Shown here: positions 60,350 through 64,000 of the stretch, piece after piece
Layout: each line of letters opens with the position of its first letter
Numbering within the stretch: position 1 is the first letter of the stretch
NCBI RefSeq assembly: GCF_003672135.1
Contig: NC_039518.1
Location: forward strand, 1,426,001-1,490,000
Length of the DNA stretch: 64,000 nt
Direction: 5' to 3'
Origin: Ooceraea biroi
Lineage: Eukaryota > Arthropoda > Insecta > Hymenoptera > Formicidae
Notes under the pieces: model-generated
Databases searched by the model: none
Told to the model about the DNA's origin: nothing
Seen by the model: only the letters and a program-made list of their open reading frames with translations
Position numbers and translations under genes: made by a program

Positions 60350-60630
60350 CACTTTCACGGCCATTGTCACGTATGCGTGACTTTGCTTGCCGACAGTTAT
60401 CGGCCGACGTGACTTTGTTCGCGCAGTTATTATATACATAAATATTAATATCGATAAATAAAATTAAAAATATTTATTAATAATAAAAGTGTATGTTTAT
60501 TGCATTACAAAATTTATATAATAATTTCTAGAGTTTCTATGCAGAGAATGTTTTTTGTAGCGGTCGATCGTTGCTGTCCGAGCGACCACGGAACGAAAGT
60601 TGTCTCGCGAAACATCCAGCCGTGAAAGTG
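60350..60630. mobile_element. 281-bp MITE with TTAA target site
   Basis: CACTTTCACGGC at 60350 is mirrored by the complement GCCGTGAAAGTG ending 60630, and TTAA flanks both ends (60346-60349, 60631-60634). The inner sequence is noncoding. The TTAA target suggests mobilisation by a piggyBac-type transposase. Its ends differ from those of the larger TTAA element at 23.8 kb, so it is a separate family. Confidence 0.75.
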
Positions 60631-60634
60631 TTAA

Positions 60635-61738
60635 TATCGATAACATTTTTTGTTCGCGATCTTGATCTTGAAGTGCTTGTGACGGATGGTGACAAATCAC
60701 CAAAGGTAAATTCTAGTAAGTAACAAGATCCCCATGATATGTCACGCTATTACAATCCAATATTGCGAAAAATCACGTTAGGGTAGGGCAGGGCGTGGTA
60801 GGGCGCGTTAATCGTCGTGCACCGCTGATGGATCATTGAAGATCGGGCGCTGGTCGTTGTTGGTTATACGGATATCTTCGTTTCCGAACAACTTGCTTGC
60901 CACGTTTCTCCCTCCCCCCTCCTCCCCGTCGGCCGTCGTATTAAAATGCGGCGGCATGATTCTAATAGAAGGCATTACCGGCCCGGGGCTGGATGCAAAC
61001 ACGTTGTAATGTATTCATATTGGCCCACTGTGCTCCACGGACCTCAAAGTGAGGGCTCTTCCCCGGCTGTGATATTTGAATTTTAATGCGAATCCTCCAC
61101 CTGCCGCCATCGCCCGCCCTTCCCCTCGATTCTCCCTCTCTCTCCCTTTTCCATTTCGCCCTCTTTCGGTTCTTTTCAGCACGTTCCCCGCGCGTTTTCC
61201 ATCACTAGTTCTTTCCTCTCATCGCATTCGTCGACCACTCGAGAAACCATCGTGCCCTTTTCGGTACCCACCTTGGCAACAATCGCCGGATTTCACAAAC
61301 GTCGCAGCTACTCTTGAAAAGGAAGGTCGTCTTCTTTCCTCTTGGTTTTTTTTAGCGACGGTTCGTAGAAGGAAATATTTCTGTGGAAAGCCTTTCGGAA
61401 AAGGCGTTCTTCCACCCAAGGTCCTCGACGTTTTCAAGCCCTCCTCGTCTCTTTTTTTATATTCTTTCAGATAAAATAATTTTTAATCTCAATAATTTTT
61501 CATTAATCTTAGTACGCTGCTTTTCAAATATTTATCTGTATTTTATGTGCTTTAACGAAAACAACTTTATGCTTTTTGCTGAAAAGATATATGACATTAT
61601 TGGTAAAAAGAAGAATTACGCAAAGCCTCGTTACGTAAAGTCTTAGTCAGAACGAAATATCTCTAGAGAGCGACGTGACAGATGAACTGTTGAGCTTCGT
61701 GGCTCAGCCAAAGGAGATTTTCCCGCTCAGATTGGCGC
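60635..61738. other. spacer, no gene
   Basis: GC-richer at 60.8-61.4 kb with pyrimidine-rich tracts. The open frames here look compositional, and no splice-supported exon is seen. Confidence 0.3.
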
Positions 61739-62002
61739 CTATACCTGTCCTGTCCTCCGAATAATCGTTCCTGCTCGAAGGATTCCTCGGGGAGGAGTCA
61801 AGCCAGTCGCCCGGGCATCTCTACCACCTTCGAAGGAACCTCGACTCTCGTTATCTTCATTCTCGTTGACTCTCTCGTTCGATCCCTGAAGAGGGCGATG
61901 CCACGTTCGTTTATAGACCAACCTAACTCCGAAGAGGTTGACAAAGTCGACGTTTGCTCCATCCTTCTGGATTATCTCTACGATGCCCATCTTTTTGGCC
62001 AT
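61739..62002 (-). CDS. hypothetical open frame or exon
   Basis: ATG at 62002 opens 87 codons beginning MAKKMGIVEIIQKDGANVDF, with a charged Asn/Glu/Arg/Gly-rich second half. It ends ...RRTGQV before a TAG at 61739. The last codons read CAG/GTATAG, which could instead be a splice donor. It looks more protein-like than neighbouring frames, but I do not recognise a family and see no supporting exon. Confidence 0.22.
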   Translation of the reverse strand: MAKKMGIVEIIQKDGANVDFVNLFGVRLVYKRTWHRPLQGSNERVNENEDNESRGSFEGGRDARATGLTPPRGILRAGTIIRRTGQV

Positions 62003-62736
62003 ATTAAACTAGAACCCTCACAAAAATTATCCTAAAATAGGTTTGCATATATCGCAAAGTTTATTGCTACTTTGTTGCTTTATTCCAGATTTTTTTACTC
62101 CAACTTTTTTTGCAGGAAATTGCGTTTGCAGTAGGGAGGCGAGATTAGCTTGATAAGCTAGCTCACCCCTCATATTGAAGAAATCATAGAACACTTTAAC
62201 TAAAACAACAGATATACCAGGATTTCTTACTATTTTGTTGCTCTAAGATATGTTTTAAGCCGTAAAAATATTTTTGAAAAATAATACTCTTTAAAAAGAA
62301 TTATTTTATCGCAAGTTTATATCTTTAAGTTTTGGAAGACAAACTTATTACTCGGAAGTTATTGGCATAGAAATGATTGTCGAAGAACGTACTTTCCGAA
62401 CAGGCAAGGCTCAATTTTATTGCTTGATGGTAAGTGTTAACAAATTACACTTAACTATGTTAAGTCAACATAGATACATTTGTTTTCCTAATTAAGAAGT
62501 AGCTTGTTAGTATCAAGCTTGATCACCCTTCATTTTAAACGCGATTTCTTACAAAATAATAAGAGTAGCAAAATTAGGAATGGAACGAGTTAGAAAGAAA
62601 TTAGCACTAAATTTTGTAATATGTGCAAACTTGTTTTGTGATGATGGGATTGTGATATGGATCAGCCTCTTTCATTCCGTAGTGATGCGCCACAAAAGAG
62701 TCGAAATTAAACGAAACTTTTCTCTTTGGATATGTA
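62003..62736. other. AT-rich spacer before mariner copy C
   Basis: No gene or clear repeat. It contains a short palindrome-like AGCTTGATAAGCT near 62146. Confidence 0.3.
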
Positions 62737-63838
62737 TTAGGGGTGTAATTTAGTTTTGAGGGTTTTTTTGCTCAAAAACGCATGTATTTAAATATGATAA
62801 TGAATGAATACCTTAATCAAAATATTTTCCTTCGTTTTCTATAACTTTTTCCCATCTTTCTGGCAAGAGATGGATTCCACCACGATAAAATGACTTTTCT
62901 TTTCAGTTGATCCATTCATCGACGAATTTTCGCACTTCTTCCAAATTATCAAAGTGTGTATCCTCTAAAGCGTGTTGCATCGACCGGAACAAATAATAAT
63001 CCCATGGAGCAATGTCCGGAGAAGACTTGCCATTCAAGCTCTAATAGTGTTAGTTTCACTGATAACGCAACGTGAGGTCGAGCGTTGTCACGAAGAAGAA
63101 TCACTTTCCGTCGTTTACTCGCAATTGGTGGTCGTTTTTGGTCCAATGCTTGCTTCAACTTGTACAATTGGTGTCGATAACCATCAGCCGTGACAGTCTC
63201 GTGCGGATTTAACAGCTCATACACTATTACTTTTGAACCGTAAATATTGCGTCTCGGAGTGGATGTTGATGGTTCGCCTGGATCCACCCATGATTTTCTG
63301 TGTTTCGGATTATCAAAATAGATCCACTTTTCATCCCCAGTAACAATCCGAGACAAAAGACTCTTCTTTTTTTGCCTGGCGATCAACGAAATGCAAATGT
63401 TCAACCGGTTCGCAATGGCACTTTCCGATAATTCATGTCGAACCCATTTCCCTTCCTTCTGAATTTTTCCCATTTCATGTAAATGTTTCGTAACTGTTGT
63501 ACGATCAACGTTTAATGCTCTGGCAAGTTTTGAAGTGGATCGTGTTGGATTTTCGTGCAATAATGCTTGCAAATCTGCATTTTCAAGCTTTCTTGGTTGT
63601 CCCGAGCGTTCTTTGTCCTTCACATCAGTATCACCACTTTTAAAGCGTCTAAACCAGTATTCACACGTCTTAATTGATGGGGCAGAATCACCATAAATTT
63701 CTACTTGCTATAATGCTACTAAATGTCATGGATAATGTCAACACTGTAAGAAACAACAGTTATCGGAAACAGGTATTGGAACAAACTGACACTACAGTCA
63801 TCTGTTGCAAAACCCTCAAAACTAAATCACACTCCTAA
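62737..63838 (-). mobile_element. mariner transposon, copy C, different lineage
   Basis: The element is 1102 bp, with inverted repeats TTAGGGGTGTAATTTAGTTT at the left and its near-complement at the right (TTAGGAGTGTGATTTAGTTT read inward), flanked by TA (62735-62736 and 63839-63840). It is shorter than a complete mariner of about 1.3 kb because of internal deletions. The ends and transposase differ from copies A and B, so it is a separate mariner lineage. Confidence 0.93.
62813..63690 (-). pseudogene. mariner transposase pseudogene, copy C
   Basis: The minus-strand frame keeps the end of the first helix-turn-helix (TCEYWFRRFKSGDTDVKD), the second helix-turn-helix, WVRHEL, VTGDEKWIYFD (first Asp) and LLRDNARPH (second Asp). 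About the first 50-60 residues, including the start, are deleted. A deletion of some 17 bp before SPDIAPWDYY (third Asp) shifts the frame, and a TGA follows DEWIN near the C-terminus before LLPERWEK and the final TAA at 62813. It is not functional. Confidence 0.88.
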
Positions 63839-63840
63839 TA

Positions 63841-64000
63841 TATCAATTTTACAATATATTTTCTGAAAATTTGGCAGAAAGGAAGAGAGAGAGAGAATGT
63901 TTGAAGTCCGCGCGGCAACTCCGCTCGTATTTCGATTCATCCCTAGAGCATCCGACAGGGCTCGTCCGGGAATTTTTGTCGAGATAATCGACGTTTACCC
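63841..64000. other. right edge, no feature
   Basis: 160 bases flanking mariner copy C, with a short GAGAGA run near 63885. No gene is visible. Confidence 0.3.

Noticed and set aside
1..64000. CRISPR arrays, operons, ribosome binding sites, prophage
   Set aside because: The window is clearly eukaryotic with spliced genes; the tandem repeats present are TRIM and minisatellite units, not CRISPR.

Overview
The window looks like nuclear DNA from an insect, most likely a hymenopteran and plausibly an ant. It is AT-rich, its genes have short exons with GT..AG introns from about 70 bp to over 12 kb, and it carries several mariner/Tc1 DNA transposons. It also carries a TRIM-type mini-retrotransposon of a kind described from the harvester ant Pogonomyrmex. 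There is no bacterial, plasmid or phage signal. The ant assignment is inference; no species can be named from sequence alone.

Left end (1-6.4 kb): a broken mariner copy runs off the left edge. A forward gene follows (about 2.0-3.5 kb) whose C-terminus resembles an SRI (RNA polymerase II CTD-binding) domain. It converges with a complete sorting nexin 3 gene, Snx3, on the minus strand (four exons, 163 aa).

Middle (11.8-42.6 kb): two tandem forward aquaporin genes of the same exon plan fill this part. Gene 1 has a likely noncoding exon at 11.9-12.1 kb, a start exon at 13.1 kb and core exons at 25.9-26.9 kb. Gene 2 starts at 29.9 kb and has core exons at 39.3-41.3 kb, with a possible spliced 3' end at 42.2 kb. 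Their second and third coding exons are exactly equal in length (188 and 144 bp) and share phases, so they are tandem duplicates. Both lack the His of the water-selective filter (Cys in gene 1, Ala in gene 2). This is the hallmark of insect entomoglyceroporins, AQP4-related channels that took over glycerol and urea transport. Gene 1 also has NPS instead of NPA in its first pore loop.

The large first introns are loaded with mobile DNA. They hold a full-length dead mariner, a 0.7 kb palindromic foldback element with TTAA ends, a nest of a Tc1-like relic and an 8-bp-TSD foldback element, an inverted duplication that looks like an exon, and other inverted repeats.

Right end (44.5-64 kb): a palindromic foldback element keeps the first 48 codons of a DUF4817-type transposase. 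A CpG-rich region (47-49.6 kb) ends in a first exon with an ATG and a strong splice donor, whose gene must continue beyond what I can find. A tandem TRIM follows (LTR-internal-LTR-internal-LTR), then small MITEs and a third mariner of another lineage. I see no recognisable protein-coding gene from 49.7 to 64 kb.
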